Part shown: in pieces, positions 5,925-6,170 of the stretch
Position numbering within the stretch: the first letter of the stretch is position 1
Layout: each line of letters opens with the position of its first letter
Assembly (NCBI GenBank): GCA_003647755.1
Contig: QMNL01000111.1
Location: 1-6,170 of the forward strand
DNA from: Candidatus Coatesiibacteriota bacterium
GTDB taxonomy: Bacteria; B130-G9
Direction: 5' to 3'
Length of the DNA: 6,170 nucleotides
Notes under the pieces: model-generated
What the model was told of the DNA's origin: nothing
The model's database searches: none
Seen by the model: only the letters and a program-made list of their open reading frames with translations
Translations under genes and position numbers: made by a program

Positions 5925-6170
5925 ATGCCAGAGCGACTCACAAGCATCGGGCTGGTCGAACTCAACAGCATCGCTATCGGCATCCAGACCGGAGACGCTA
6001 TGCTGAAGGCAGCATTCGTGAACCTTCTGCGGGCATCAACCATATGCCCCGGCAAATACATCGTGCTGGTCTATGGCAGCGTTGATGCTGTGCGTGCGTC
6101 CGTTAAGGCGGGCCGCGAATGCGCCGGCGAGAACGTGATAGACCATCTCATCATCCCTAACATTCACCCT
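5925..6170 (+). CDS. BMC-T microcompartment shell protein, PduT-like (5' part)
   Basis: The first 82 residues of a bacterial microcompartment shell protein run off the window end with no stop. The stretch begins IGLVELNSIAIGIQTGDAML (residues 8-27), the signature of a BMC domain, and continues through TICPGKYIVLVYG (39-51) and AGENVIDHLIIPNIHP (67-82). From memory this closely matches the N-terminal half of PduT, a tandem-BMC pseudohexameric tile (about 180 residues) of propanediol-type compartments. PduT has the same TICPGK motif, and its cysteine (Cys38) carries a 4Fe-4S cluster at the trimer axis; the equivalent here is C41. The protein would sit in the compartment facets and may pass electrons across the shell. 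The start is supported by GAGGAG upstream and an in-frame stop just before it. Whether a second BMC domain follows, and which enzymes are enclosed, cannot be seen. Confidence 0.9.
   Translation, partial: MPERLTSIGLVELNSIAIGIQTGDAMLKAAFVNLLRASTICPGKYIVLVYGSVDAVRASVKAGRECAGENVIDHLIIPNIHP

Noticed and set aside
1..6170. tRNA, rRNA, CRISPR array, insertion sequence or transposase
   Set aside because: Reading both strands, I saw no cloverleaf, no rRNA-like block, no spaced repeat array, and no transposase or terminal inverted repeats.

Overview
The window looks bacterial, with moderately high GC. All genes I can support lie on the + strand, and most of the window is coding. Evidence for a bacterium is the single-domain HD-type dGTPase and the bacterial microcompartment (BMC) shell protein at the right edge. 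The sequence alone does not let me name a phylum. Frequent AGG/AGA arginine codons, a FAD-dependent geranylgeranyl reductase family protein and a PduT-like shell protein are compatible with several anaerobic or uncultured lineages.

Layout: (1) 1-221 is a leader with no convincing gene. It has a GC-rich hairpin, a pair of near-identical 12-bp direct repeats (104-115 and 121-132) and a possible extended -10 promoter at 167-175. (2) 222-1283 encodes a dGTP triphosphohydrolase-like HD hydrolase. Its 3' end overlaps by 14 nt a PHP-domain phosphoesterase (1270-2139) that starts at GTG behind a strong ribosome binding site. (3) 2140-2282 is a spacer with a short TGAG tetranucleotide repeat. (4) 2283-3425 encodes a geranylgeranyl reductase family flavoprotein. 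(5) 3515-5833 encodes a large MrfA/YprA-type superfamily 2 helicase with a C-terminal DUF1998 region and a dense cysteine cluster. (6) 5925 to the window end encodes the first 82 residues of a trimeric (BMC-T) shell protein resembling PduT, including the cysteine that binds an iron-sulfur cluster in PduT.

How they fit together: the dGTPase and the PHP enzyme form a translationally linked nucleotide-turnover pair (dNTP hydrolysis; probably nucleoside bisphosphate or oligonucleotide turnover). The helicase is a likely DNA repair enzyme, although its usual nuclease partner MrfB is not next to it here. The reductase saturates isoprenoid chains (quinone tails, lipids or pigments) and is not obviously linked to its neighbours. 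The shell protein suggests that a microcompartment locus begins at, or continues past, the right edge. That is the most interesting lead in the window, and the sequence beyond 6170 is needed to interpret it.
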